The notes beneath the pieces were generated by a model. It saw nothing but the letters and a program-made list of their open reading frames with translations, ran no database searches and had not been told where the DNA came from. This document shows, piece by piece, positions 34,783 to 43,250 of a stretch of DNA of 44,846 bases (positions are counted from its first letter, which is position 1; every line of letters begins with the position of its first letter). The stretch lies in the NCBI RefSeq assembly GCF_001269885.1, contig NZ_LHVH01000003.1:1-44846 (forward strand), given 5' to 3'. The stretch comes from Pseudomonas kilonensis (GTDB taxonomy: Bacteria; Pseudomonadota; Gammaproteobacteria; Pseudomonadales; Pseudomonadaceae). A program made the position numbers and the translations under genes.

Positions 34783-35100
34783 TCAGATCACCAGGATAGC
34801 CTGGGCCAGCTGTGCATCGGTGGCGTTGAGCTGTGGTGCCTGCTGGCGGATGTAATCCAGGGCACTTTCCAGTTTCACACCCCGGATGGCGCCTTCGCTG
34901 GCCACGAAGCTGGCGGCGTCATCACGGGCGGCTTGAACGATCTTGTTGTCCCGCAGTGATGAGGTTGCATCGGAGGTCACGTCGGACGTGGCCTTGAGTG
35001 CGCCGACGATCGAGTCAGTGGTAACGATAAAGCTGCTGGCGTTGGAGTGGGCGGCTACGGCCAGCAGGGCAACTGCGCTGAGCAGGCGAAGACGGATCAT
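34783..35100 (-). CDS. DUF2388 small secreted protein (copy C)
   Basis: A 105-aa protein with a signal peptide cut near residue 20 (NAS-SFIV). It contains TSDVTSDATSSLRDNKIVQ, then ARDDAASFVASEGAIRG and LESALDYIRQ, and ends LAQAILVI. AAGGAG lies before the ATG at 35100; a much longer in-frame start was rejected. It has the best ribosome site of the three copies and is the promoter-proximal gene. Confidence 0.88.
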   Translation of the reverse strand: MIRLRLLSAVALLAVAAHSNASSFIVTTDSIVGALKATSDVTSDATSSLRDNKIVQAARDDAASFVASEGAIRGVKLESALDYIRQQAPQLNATDAQLAQAILVI

Positions 35101-35352
35101 GAGGAAACTCCTTGAAGGATGAGGTGATGCCGGTGCGTGTAGCTGGAAGAAGAGACGCATGCTCGACTCGCTTCGCCACGTTCGTATCGATATTAGGACA
35201 GAACGCGTTGGCTGACAGCCCTTTGCAACAGTCATCGGCAGCATGATGCCCGCATTGGGCGCTACGGCTCAAGATTAACTGTACTGGTATGTTTTTGATT
35301 GTCAGAAAACTGTTATGTCTCTCCGGTCTTCAAAAAAACGGGCCCGGAAACG
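35101..35352. promoter_or_regulatory. Upstream region of the DUF2388 genes
   Basis: No gene seen. It is richer in A+T than its surroundings at 35270-35320 and holds ACTGT/ACTGGT motifs at 35278-35288 and 35309-35313, the same words that cluster before the DUF1127 gene. The copy C promoter should lie here on the minus strand, but I cannot fix its hexamers. Confidence 0.35.
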
Positions 35353-35388
35353 ACAAGACCCGTCGCGGTTTCCCGCGACGGGTCTTGT
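35353..35388. terminator. 16-bp terminator after the DUF1127 gene
   Basis: ACAAGACCCGTCGCGG (35353-35368) pairs perfectly with CCGCGACGGGTCTTGT (35373-35388). T residues flank it on the plus side; on the minus strand a T-run occurs about 17 bases after the stem. Confidence 0.75.
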
Positions 35389-35443
35389 TTGTTCAATTCG
35401 GTGCTGGCGGTGGACCCGGTGGGTCAGGGCCAGCGACGCTGAG

Positions 35444-35659
35444 TTAGCGCCAGAACGGCTTGCTCAGCTCTTCGTAACGTTGTGCTTCGCTGATACCGGC
35501 GTCAGCCAGCAGGCGCGAATCCAGACGAGCCAGTTGGTGGCGGCTGGCGATGCGGCGCTGCCACAACATCAGGTTAGCGATAACGCGAAGAGGCAGGGAA
35601 GCCTGGTTTTTTTCAGCTTTGTCTTCGAAAAACAGCTCGGAACTGAGTGTACGTTCCAT
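35444..35659 (-). CDS. DUF1127 small protein
   Basis: A 71-aa protein. LMLWQRRIASRHQLARLDSRLLADAGISEAQRYEELSKPFW contains the DUF1127 core (written here in part: RHQLARLDSRLLADAG), a short arginine-rich domain found in phosphate- and RNA-metabolism-linked small proteins of alpha- and gammaproteobacteria. I chose the second ATG (MERTLSSE), which has GGAAGG 9 bases upstream; the first ATG at 35668 touches that sequence. A rich set of ACTGTA motifs lies upstream. Confidence 0.87.
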   Translation of the reverse strand: MERTLSSELFFEDKAEKNQASLPLRVIANLMLWQRRIASRHQLARLDSRLLADAGISEAQRYEELSKPFWR

Positions 35660-35978
35660 GGTTGACATCCTTCCGCTTGTGGCGGGATTAGGTAGTGGTT
35701 TAACTGGTGCCCATGATCCTCTCGTTTGGCCAGTCTCTCTAGATACAGTTCACCTGTATTGTGAGAGACCAGTTAACTGTTAAAGAGCGGTGTACTGGTC
35801 AATATTGAGGCAACTGTACCTATCAGCACTGTATTGGTGCGTTTTAGGTGGTTGCCTAATGTTTTGTGGGAAAAGACTGTAAGAAAACACCGGTACAGCA
35901 GTACAGTTTTTGTCGCGTCAGGCTTGAGTGCCAGCCTCCAATCAAAACTGTATTTGCGATAGCGGTGATCCAGCTGTA
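35660..35978 (-). promoter_or_regulatory. DUF1127 upstream region with clustered ACTGTA motifs and a large dyad
   Basis: No gene seen in 319 bases. A dyad at 35733-35769 has arms GTCTCTC-N3-ATACAG and CTGTAT-N3-GAGAGAC around TTCAC. Further ACTGT/ACTGG words or their complements lie at 35703, 35794, 35813, 35828, 35876, 35893, 35901 and 35947. GTACAG is repeated 8 bases apart at 35893 and 35901. This density suggests several binding sites for one regulator, perhaps a GntR/MocR-type protein, acting on the DUF1127 gene. Confidence 0.55.
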
Positions 35979-37472
35979 TCAGACGGCCAACATGCGCCCG
36001 GTTTCTTCGAGGTTGACGTGCCAACTCAGTGCATTGCGCAAGATATGCGGGGTATGCCCACCTAGAGCGCACGCTGCTTCGAAATAATCATTCAACGCCT
36101 GGCGGTAGGACGGGTGCACGCAGTTGTCGATGACCACTCGTGCCCGCTCCCTTGGCGCCAGGCCACGCAGGTCGGCCAGGCCGATCTCGGTCACCAGGAT
36201 GTCGACATCGTGTTCGGTATGGTCCACATGGCTGACCATCGGCACGACACTGGAAATGGCGCCGCCCTTGGCAATCGACTTGGTGACGAAAATCGCCAAG
36301 TGGGCGTTGCGGGCGAAATCCCCCGAACCGCCAATGCCATTCATCATCCGAGTGCCGCAGATGTGGGTGGAGTTGACGTTGCCGTAGAGGTCGAACTCCA
36401 GCGCGGTGTTGATACCAATGATGCCGAGGCGGCGTACGACTTCGGGATGGTTGGAGATTTCCTGCGGGCGCAGGACCAGTTTGTCCTTATACCTTTCCAG
36501 ATTTCCGAATACGTCGGCGTTACGTCGACTCGACAGCGTGATAGAGCTGCCGGAGGCGAAGCCCAGCTTGCCAGAATCGATCAAGTCAAATGTCGAGTCC
36601 TGCAGGACCTCGGAATACATGGTCAGGTCTTCGAACGGGGAATCGATCAGCCCGCACATCACAGCGTTGGCGATGTTGCCAATCCCGGCCTGCAACGGCC
36701 CGAGCTTGTTAGTCATGCGCCCGGCTGCAACTTCCTGCTTGAAGAAGTCGATCAGGTGATCGGCGATGGCCTGGGTGTCGCTGTCCGGAGGCGCGACGGT
36801 CGAAGGCGAGTCCCCTTGGTTGGTGATGACAATGGCGGCAATTTTTTCCGGCGGGATCGGGATGGCGGGGCTGCCAATACGGTCGTCGACTTTCACCAGG
36901 GGGATCGGGGTGCGGGTCGGGCGATAAGTCGGGATATAGATGTCGTGCAAGCCTTCCAGGTTCGGGTTGTGGGCCATGTTGATCTCGATGATCACTTGCC
37001 GGGCGAAGATGGCGAAACTGGCCGAGTTACCTACCGATGTGGTCGGTACGATATGCCCTTGCTCGGTGATGGCCACCGCTTCGATCACGGCAATGTCGGG
37101 CAGCTTGAGCTGGCCGTTGCGCAGTTGCTCAACAGTTTCCGAGAGATGCTGGTCGATGAACATCACCTCGCCTGCGTTGATCGCCTTGCGCAACGTGCTG
37201 TCGACCTGGAATGGCATACGTCGCGCCAGCACGCCGGCCTCAGTGAGTTCCTTGTCGAGGTCGTTACCCAGGCTCGCACCGGTCATCAGGCTGATTTTCA
37301 GCGGAGTGACCTTGGCGCGCTCGGCCAGGGCGTGGGGCACTGCTTTCGCTTCTCCGGCGCGGGTAAAGCCGCTCATGCCGACGGTCATGCCGTCCTGAAT
37401 CAACAAGGCTGCTTCGGCAGCGCTCATCACTTTATTCAATAACGAAGGCAAGCGGATGCGATCACGGTACAT
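35979..37472 (-). CDS. Acetyl-CoA hydrolase/transferase family CoA-transferase
   Basis: A 497-aa class I CoA-transferase of the acetyl-CoA hydrolase/succinyl-CoA:acetate CoA-transferase type. E288 in MYSEVLQD is the likely catalytic Glu that forms the CoA thioester; LGPLQAGIGNIANAV (258-272) and GGSGDFARNAHLA are conserved blocks. It probably moves CoA between acetate and succinate or propionate; the exact substrates cannot be told. The Shine-Dalgarno is weak (GAGAT). It is separated from pntB by a terminator and seems to be its own unit. Confidence 0.9.
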   Translation of the reverse strand: MYRDRIRLPSLLNKVMSAAEAALLIQDGMTVGMSGFTRAGEAKAVPHALAERAKVTPLKISLMTGASLGNDLDKELTEAGVLARRMPFQVDSTLRKAINAGEVMFIDQHLSETVEQLRNGQLKLPDIAVIEAVAITEQGHIVPTTSVGNSASFAIFARQVIIEINMAHNPNLEGLHDIYIPTYRPTRTPIPLVKVDDRIGSPAIPIPPEKIAAIVITNQGDSPSTVAPPDSDTQAIADHLIDFFKQEVAAGRMTNKLGPLQAGIGNIANAVMCGLIDSPFEDLTMYSEVLQDSTFDLIDSGKLGFASGSSITLSSRRNADVFGNLERYKDKLVLRPQEISNHPEVVRRLGIIGINTALEFDLYGNVNSTHICGTRMMNGIGGSGDFARNAHLAIFVTKSIAKGGAISSVVPMVSHVDHTEHDVDILVTEIGLADLRGLAPRERARVVIDNCVHPSYRQALNDYFEAACALGGHTPHILRNALSWHVNLEETGRMLAV

Positions 37473-37628
37473 AGGTTGTTATCTCGGGCTGGAAAGCAAG
37501 ATGCGCAGTCTAGTGAATTCGCGCGGTGCCCGACCCGCTACAAAGGTCGCATTTGAGGCCTCTATTACGGGGGTTTCAGGCAAAACATTATTACCGGATC
37601 GGTAACGTTCGGCCTTGATACAAATCAA

Positions 37629-37652
37629 AACGCCCCGACAAGTCGGGGCGTT
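37629..37652 (-). terminator. Terminator of the pnt operon
   Basis: AACGCCCCGA and TCGGGGCGTT form a 10-bp stem with a 4-base loop, 20 bases after the pntB stop. On the minus strand TTTTGATTTG follows. Confidence 0.85.
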
Positions 37653-37671
37653 GATGGTGAAGCCGTGAGCG

Positions 37672-39108
37672 TTATTCCACCGCTTTGACCATGTCTTCGA
37701 TGACCTTCTTGGCGTCACCGAACACCATCATGGTCTTGTCGAGATAGAACAGTTCGTTGTCCAGGCCCGCATAGCCGCTGGCCATCGAGCGCTTGTTGAC
37801 GATGATGGTCTTGGCCTTGAAGGCCTCGAGGATCGGCATGCCGGCAATCGGCGACTTCGGATCGTTCTTCGCCGCCGGGTTGACCACGTCGTTGGCGCCC
37901 AGCACCAGCACCACATCTGCCTGGCCGAACTCGGAGTTGATGTCTTCCATCTCGAACACCTGGTCGTAAGGCACTTCGGCCTCGGCCAGCAATACGTTCA
38001 TGTGCCCGGGCATGCGACCGGCCACCGGGTGGATCGCGTATTTAACGGTCACACCGTGGTGGGTCAGCTTCTCGGTCAGCTCTTTCAGCGCGTGCTGCGC
38101 CCGTGCCACCGCCAGGCCGTAGCCTGGGACGATGATCACCGTGTCGGCGTTGGTCAGCAGGAAGGTCGCGTCGTCAGCCGAGCCGGATTTCACTGGGCGG
38201 GCTTCTTTGGAGCCTGCCGGGCCAGCAGCATCTGCTGTGTTGCCGAAACCGCCGAGCAGCACGTTGAAGAACGAGCGGTTCATCGCCTTGCACATGATGT
38301 ACGACAGGATCGCACCGCTCGAACCCACCAACGAACCGGCAATGATCAGCATCGAGTTGTTCAGCGAGAAACCGATACCCGCGGCGGCCCAACCGGAATA
38401 ACTGTTGAGCATCGAGACCACCACCGGCATGTCCGCGCCGCCGATCGGGATGATGATCAGCACGCCCAGAACAAAGGCCAGGGCCAGCATCAAGGCGAAC
38501 GCGCCGAGGTTGCCGGTGAACATGAAGGTCAGGCCCAGGCCCAGCGTTGCCAGGCCCAGGATCAGGTTGAGCTTGTGCTGGCCACCAAACTGTACCGGTG
38601 CGCCCTGGAACAGACGGAACTTGTACTTGCCGGAGAGCTTGCCGAAGGCGATCACCGAACCGGAGAAGGTAATTGCACCAATGGCTGCGCCGAGGAACAG
38701 TTCCAGGCGGTTACCGGCCGGAATCGAATCACCCAGTTGCTTGACGATGCCCAGGGATTGCGGCTCGACGACCGCCGCGATGGCAATGAACACCGCCGCC
38801 AGGCCGATCATGCTGTGCATGAACGCCACCAGCTCGGGCATCTTGGTCATCTCGACGCGCTTGGCCATGATCGAGCCGGCGGTACCGCCGACCAGCAGGC
38901 CGACGATGACGTAGCCGATGCCAGCAGTGGCCAGCTCAGCACCGAGCTTATAGATGAGGCCCACAGTGGTGATCACCGCCAGCGCCATGCCGAGCATACC
39001 GAACAGGTTGCCACGGCGAGAGGTGGTGGGGTGCGACAGGCCTTTGAGGGCCTGGATGAAGCAGATCGACGCGATCAGGTAGAGCGTCGTTACCAGGTTC
39101 ATGCTCAT
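37672..39108 (-). CDS. pntB: NAD(P) transhydrogenase beta subunit PntB
   Basis: A 478-aa subunit of the proton-translocating transhydrogenase. The first 260 residues are membrane helices (domain II). The C-terminal part, from about 300, is the NADP-binding domain III: VIIVPGYGLAVARAQHAL, HPVAGRMPGHMNVLLAEA, and ANDVVNPAA with the Asp-Val of the fold. It drives NADPH formation with the proton gradient. It overlaps pntAB by one base (TAATG). Confidence 0.97.
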   Translation of the reverse strand: MSMNLVTTLYLIASICFIQALKGLSHPTTSRRGNLFGMLGMALAVITTVGLIYKLGAELATAGIGYVIVGLLVGGTAGSIMAKRVEMTKMPELVAFMHSMIGLAAVFIAIAAVVEPQSLGIVKQLGDSIPAGNRLELFLGAAIGAITFSGSVIAFGKLSGKYKFRLFQGAPVQFGGQHKLNLILGLATLGLGLTFMFTGNLGAFALMLALAFVLGVLIIIPIGGADMPVVVSMLNSYSGWAAAGIGFSLNNSMLIIAGSLVGSSGAILSYIMCKAMNRSFFNVLLGGFGNTADAAGPAGSKEARPVKSGSADDATFLLTNADTVIIVPGYGLAVARAQHALKELTEKLTHHGVTVKYAIHPVAGRMPGHMNVLLAEAEVPYDQVFEMEDINSEFGQADVVLVLGANDVVNPAAKNDPKSPIAGMPILEAFKAKTIIVNKRSMASGYAGLDNELFYLDKTMMVFGDAKKVIEDMVKAVE

Positions 39109-39431
39109 TACTTGGGCGCCTCTTCTTTTACGGCTTTCGGGGCTTTTTTCTTGAACATCTCAAGCATGCGGCGCGTCACCAGGAAGCCACCGAATACGTT
39201 GACCGCGGCCAGGGCCACGGCGAGGGTGCCCATGGTCTTGCCCAGAGGCGTTACGGTCAGCGCAGCGGCGAGCATGGCGCCGACGATCACGATCGCCGAA
39301 ATGGCGTTGGTCACCGCCATCAATGGTGTGTGCAGCGCGGGTGTTACGTTCCAGACCACGTGATAACCGACATAAATTGCCAGCACAAAGATGATCAGGT
39401 TGTAGATACCGGGGGAGATAAGCTCTTCCAT
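39108..39431 (-). CDS. pntAB: NAD(P) transhydrogenase alpha subunit, membrane part PntAB
   Basis: A 107-aa protein with three hydrophobic helices (about 10-28, 40-62 and 66-85) and a Lys/Glu/Pro-rich tail. It is the domain II piece that in E. coli is fused to the end of PntA; here the alpha subunit is split in two, as is common in Pseudomonas. [17 protein letters not shown] is the conserved helix. It starts 15 bases after pntAA. Confidence 0.96.
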   Translation of the reverse strand: MEELISPGIYNLIIFVLAIYVGYHVVWNVTPALHTPLMAVTNAISAIVIVGAMLAAALTVTPLGKTMGTLAVALAAVNVFGGFLVTRRMLEMFKKKAPKAVKEEAPK

Positions 39432-39446
39432 TGTCTGAATCCCTGC

Positions 39447-40568
39447 TTAGGCGTTTTTGCGGATGACTTGGCCGTCGCGGCACATCAGGCACGCGGCAAC
39501 GATGTCGTCTTCCAGGTTCACGTCGAACTGACCTTCCTTGGTGAAGACCAGCTTCAGGAAGTCCAGCAGGTTGCGGGCGTACAGCGCCGAAGCGTCTGCC
39601 GCGACTTCACCGGCCAGGTTGGTCGGACCGCAAATGGTCACGCCATTCTCGATCACGACCTGGTCGGCCACGGTCAGCGGGCAGTTACCACCCTGGGCTG
39701 CCGCGAGGTCGATGACCACCGAGCCGGGTTTCATCTGCGCGACGGTTTCGGCACTCAGCAGTGTCGGTGCCTTGCGGCCCGGAATCAGTGCGGTGGTGAT
39801 GACGATGTCCGCCTGCTTGGCGCGCTCGTGCACCGCTTGGGCCTGGCGCTGCATCCAGCTGGCCGGCATCGGCCGGGCGTAACCACCGACGCCGACGGCG
39901 CATTCACGCTCTTCGTCGGTTTCGTAAGGCACGTCGACGAACTTGGCGCCAAGGGATTCGATTTGTTCCTTGACCGCCGGACGCACATCCGAGGCTTCGA
40001 TCACCGCGCCCAGGCGCTTGGCCGTGGCAATCGCCTGCAACCCGGCCACGCCTGCGCCGAGAATCAGCACGCGCGCCGCTTTCACGGTGCCTGCGGCGGT
40101 CATCAGCATTGGCATGAAGCGCGGGTAGTGGTGGGCGGCCAGCAGCACGGCTTTATAGCCGGCAATGTTCGCTTGAGACGACAGCACGTCCAGGCTTTGG
40201 GCGCGGGAGGTTCGTGGCGCGGCCTCAAGGGCGAAAGCGGTAATACCGCTTTCGGCCAGCTTGGCGATGGTTTCGTTGTTGAACGGATTGAGCATGCCCA
40301 CCAGAACGGTGCCGCTCTTGATCAGCGCCAGTTCGCTGTCGCTGGGGGCAACCACCTTGAGGATCAGCTCGGCCCCGAATGCATCACTGGCACTGCCAAT
40401 GCTTGCGCCCGCCGCCTCATAGGCACTGTCGATAACGCTGGCCTTGATGCCGGCGCCGCTTTGAACAGTGACTTTATGGCCTTGGCCGATCAACTTCTTG
40501 ATGGTTTCCGGGGTAGCAGCAACCCGTGTTTCACCCGTTTGGGTTTCGAGGGGAACACCAATGTGCAC
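39447..40568 (-). CDS. pntAA: NAD(P) transhydrogenase alpha subunit, NAD-binding part PntAA
   Basis: A 373-aa cytoplasmic domain I, which binds NAD(H). It begins with GVPLETQTGETRVAATPE, and the dinucleotide motif is VLILGAGVAGLQAI near residue 169. RPAVKEQIESLGAKFVDV and the mobile loop GGYARPMP follow. The start is a GTG at 40568 with AGGAG 7 bases upstream; a longer in-frame ATG would add 35 unrelated residues. First gene of pntAA-pntAB-pntB. Confidence 0.95.
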   Translation of the reverse strand: MHIGVPLETQTGETRVAATPETIKKLIGQGHKVTVQSGAGIKASVIDSAYEAAGASIGSASDAFGAELILKVVAPSDSELALIKSGTVLVGMLNPFNNETIAKLAESGITAFALEAAPRTSRAQSLDVLSSQANIAGYKAVLLAAHHYPRFMPMLMTAAGTVKAARVLILGAGVAGLQAIATAKRLGAVIEASDVRPAVKEQIESLGAKFVDVPYETDEERECAVGVGGYARPMPASWMQRQAQAVHERAKQADIVITTALIPGRKAPTLLSAETVAQMKPGSVVIDLAAAQGGNCPLTVADQVVIENGVTICGPTNLAGEVAADASALYARNLLDFLKLVFTKEGQFDVNLEDDIVAACLMCRDGQVIRKNA

Positions 40569-41002
40569 GTCAAATCTCCTGCGTGATCTTATTGAGTAAA
40601 CCCAGGCACTTCGGATGGTGCGGCTGGGGCGGCCGATCAGCACGATCCCGCCAAACCAGGCGGGGCGCGGCATTTTGCAGGCGAAAATTCAGCCCTTCAA
40701 GGGATTATGACGGGTGACGGAAAATTAACTACAAGTCACCCTGTGACCGAATGTCGCAATTATCGATCGGCATCCCTTGTAGGCCGTGCTTTCCAAGGAT
40801 TCAGGTTCAAATTGACAACTTTTCCCATCGGTCAGATGAATAGGCCCTGATGCGCTGCGCAATATGGCTCAAAGCCATGTATTTAAACGCTTTGGAGACT
40901 ACTGCACGGGCTTCATAACAGATTGACTGAATGCGACATAAACTTATATCTGTAGCGTCTTCTGTTAGTTGACTACCTAAGTCTGTTTTAAGTTTTTCTT
41001 CA
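40569..41002. promoter_or_regulatory. 434-bp region between pntAA and gcdR
   Basis: A 7-bp inverted repeat, GGGTGAC (40712-40718) and GTCACCC (40735-40741), with a further GTGA at 40743, surrounds a possible minus-strand -10, CATAAT, at 40705-40710. It could be an operator of the pnt operon. The rest, 40760-41002, has lower G+C and no gene I can support; a 67-codon TTG frame there lacks a ribosome site. Confidence 0.35.
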
Positions 41003-41899
41003 TTAATCAAGGTGATAGTTGCTTGCTTGCTTCACGAGCCAATCGCGAAAAGCTCGAAGAGAGGCGGATTCGACCTTTCGCTCTGGAATCATCAGGTAGT
41101 AGGCCTTGATGCTCGATAGCGCGCTGCGGTTGGCCACGACCAGTCGTTTCTCTGCCAGCTCGCGCTGGATCAAGAAGGGCGGAATCAGCGCAATGCCCAT
41201 GTCGTGCATGGCCGCTTGGGCAAGCATGGAGAATAGTTCATAACGCGGGCCTGTCAGGTCTCGTGCAATGTTCAGGTTCTGGGCGTTGAACCACTGGCGC
41301 CACGCATACGGGCGAGTGGTCTGCTGGAGCAGGGGCAATTCGGCGATGGCCTCAGGTGTCAGGCTCGTCCGGCCTCCCAGTAAGGTAGGGCTGCATACCG
41401 GCATCGGATTTTCGCCCATCAGTTTGTGGGATTCGGTACCGGACCAGTCCGCATCACCAAAATAGATGGCGGCGTCAAACTCTGTGTCCGCAAAGAGAAA
41501 GGGCCGCGTGCGGTTGGTCAGGTTGACGGTGACTTCCGGATGCTGCTGCTGGAAGTCCTTGAGGCGTGGCAGCAGCCATTGGGTGCCGAAGGTCGGCACG
41601 ACGGCCAGTTCAATCACGTTCGCACCGGTGTGGCCCATTACTGAAAGCGTGTCGCGCTCGACGGCATCCAGTTGGGTGGCAACTCGACGGCTGTAGGAAA
41701 GGCCGGCTTCGGTCAGTTTGACGCCTCGACGTGAGCGTCGGAAAAGCTCCACGCTGAGGAAGTCTTCCAGGCTGGCGATCTGTCGGCAGATAGCGCCTTG
41801 CGTAAGAGAAAGCTCGTGCGCCGCCTTGGTGAAGCTCTCATGGCGTGCAGCTGCTTCGAAACTGATCAGGGCGGTGGTGCTGGGGATTTTACGGCGCAT
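41003..41899 (-). CDS. gcdR: LysR-type regulator of glutaryl-CoA dehydrogenase, GcdR
   Basis: A 298-aa LysR regulator, divergent from gcdH, the arrangement known for GcdR, which activates glutarate catabolism in Pseudomonas. The helix-turn-helix lies around residues 23-45 (SFTKAAHELSLTQGAICRQI). I chose the ATG at 41899 with GAGG about 9 bases upstream; an in-frame GTG at 41914 overlaps that site. A perfect LysR-type dyad lies 26 bases upstream of its start. Codon use and G+C are slightly lower than those of its neighbours. Confidence 0.88.
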   Translation of the reverse strand: MRRKIPSTTALISFEAAARHESFTKAAHELSLTQGAICRQIASLEDFLSVELFRRSRRGVKLTEAGLSYSRRVATQLDAVERDTLSVMGHTGANVIELAVVPTFGTQWLLPRLKDFQQQHPEVTVNLTNRTRPFLFADTEFDAAIYFGDADWSGTESHKLMGENPMPVCSPTLLGGRTSLTPEAIAELPLLQQTTRPYAWRQWFNAQNLNIARDLTGPRYELFSMLAQAAMHDMGIALIPPFLIQRELAEKRLVVANRSALSSIKAYYLMIPERKVESASLRAFRDWLVKQASNYHLD

Positions 41900-41924
41900 G
41901 TACGCAAGCCTCACTCAATATCGA

Positions 41925-41941
41925 CATAAACTGGGTTTATG
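41925..41941. promoter_or_regulatory. Perfect LysR-type box between gcdR and gcdH
   Basis: CATAAAC-TGG-GTTTATG is a perfect 7-bp dyad containing T-N11-A (T41927, A41939), the LysR consensus form. It is the clear candidate GcdR site. Confidence 0.78.
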
Positions 41942-41988
41942 GCGTTTACGGAGTGAGAAATTAGCACAAGATAGTGCGCAATCCTCGT

Positions 41989-42017
41989 TTGCCCTTGTAG
42001 GAAAGCGCGCCTAGGAT
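41989..42017 (+). promoter_or_regulatory. Candidate gcdH promoter
   Basis: TTGCCC (41989-41994), 17 bases, TAGGAT (42012-42017). The -35 lies 47 bases downstream of the LysR box and the start codon is 38 bases beyond the -10. Confidence 0.6.
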
Positions 42018-42055
42018 CAATCCACGATTTCCATTTAATTGGCGAGGACTCTTTC

Positions 42056-43237
42056 ATGGCCGGTAAAGCGAGCTTCAACTGGATCGATCCATTGTTGCTG
42101 GATCAGCAGCTCACCGAAGAAGAACGCATGATCCGCGACACTGCCGAGCAGTTCGCCCAGCAGAAGCTCGCGCCGCGGGTGCTGGAAGCGTTCCGCCATG
42201 AGAAGACCGACCCGGCGATTTTCCGCGAGATGGGTGAGGTGGGCCTGTTGGGGGCAACCATTCCTGAACAGTACGGCGGCAGTGGGCTGAACTACGTCAG
42301 CTATGGCCTGATCGCTCGCGAAGTCGAGCGCGTCGATTCCGGTTATCGCTCAATGATGAGCGTGCAGTCCTCGCTGGTCATGGTGCCGATCAATGAATTC
42401 GGTACCGAGGCGCAAAAACAGAAGTATCTGCCAAAGCTGGCGTCTGGTGAATGGATCGGTTGCTTTGGTCTGACCGAGCCGAACCATGGTTCTGACCCGG
42501 GCGCGATGATTACTCGTGCGCGCAAAGTGGAAGGCGGCTACAGCCTGACGGGTAGCAAAATGTGGATCACCAACAGTCCGATCGCCGACGTCTTTGTCGT
42601 CTGGGGTAAGGATGATGCGGGCGATATCCGCGGCTTCGTGCTCGAGAAGGGCTGGAAGGGGCTGAGTGCGCCGGCTATTCATGGCAAGGTCGGCCTGCGC
42701 GCCTCCATCACTGGCGAAATCGTGATGGACAACGTATTCGTTCCGGAAGAGAACATTTTTCCCGATGTCCGCGGCCTGAAGGGCCCGTTTACCTGCCTGA
42801 ACTCGGCGCGTTATGGCATCTCCTGGGGCGCTTTGGGGGCGGCTGAGTTCTGCTGGCACACCGCTCGCCAGTACACGCTGGACCGACAGCAGTTTGGGCG
42901 TCCGCTGGCTGCCAATCAGTTGATCCAGAAGAAGCTGGCCGACATGCAGACCGAAATCACGCTGGCCTTGCAGGGATGCCTGCGTCTGGGGCGTATGAAA
43001 GATGAAGGCACGGCAGCGGTCGAGATCACCTCGATCATGAAGCGCAACTCCTGCGGCAAGTCCCTGGATATCGCTCGCATGGCGAGGGACATGCTGGGTG
43101 GCAACGGTATTTCCGATGAGTTCGGTATCGCTCGTCATCTCGTGAACCTGGAAGTCGTAAACACCTACGAAGGTACTCACGACGTTCATGCGCTGATCCT
43201 GGGGCGTGCTCAAACCGGTATCCAGGCGTTCTATTAA
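42056..43237 (+). CDS. gcdH: Glutaryl-CoA dehydrogenase
   Basis: A 393-aa acyl-CoA dehydrogenase that oxidises and decarboxylates glutaryl-CoA to crotonyl-CoA in lysine and glutarate degradation. FAD-binding segments [14 protein letters not shown] and [14 protein letters not shown] are present. The catalytic base is E372 in [17 protein letters not shown], and an Arg in the [13 protein letters not shown] segment fits the glutaryl-specific pocket. GAGGA lies before the ATG. It is the first gene of an operon with the CoA-transferase, 13 bases away. Confidence 0.97.
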   Translation: MAGKASFNWIDPLLLDQQLTEEERMIRDTAEQFAQQKLAPRVLEAFRHEKTDPAIFREMGEVGLLGATIPEQYGGSGLNYVSYGLIAREVERVDSGYRSMMSVQSSLVMVPINEFGTEAQKQKYLPKLASGEWIGCFGLTEPNHGSDPGAMITRARKVEGGYSLTGSKMWITNSPIADVFVVWGKDDAGDIRGFVLEKGWKGLSAPAIHGKVGLRASITGEIVMDNVFVPEENIFPDVRGLKGPFTCLNSARYGISWGALGAAEFCWHTARQYTLDRQQFGRPLAANQLIQKKLADMQTEITLALQGCLRLGRMKDEGTAAVEITSIMKRNSCGKSLDIARMARDMLGGNGISDEFGIARHLVNLEVVNTYEGTHDVHALILGRAQTGIQAFY

Positions 43238-43250
43238 TAGGAGAACGTTC

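Noticed and set aside
35978..37472. Citrate lyase or propionate CoA-transferase identity
   Set aside because: The SEVLQD and GNIANAV blocks fit the acetyl-CoA hydrolase/transferase family, but nothing allows a narrower substrate call.
36114..39363. Long plus-strand frames of 442 and 453 codons
   Set aside because: They lie opposite the CoA-transferase and the pntB-pntAB genes, show shadow-like composition and have no recognisable domain.
40807..41010. A 67-codon minus-strand frame between pntAA and gcdR
   Set aside because: It needs a TTG start, has no ribosome site, overlaps the gcdR stop and matches no family I know. It remains possible but unsupported.
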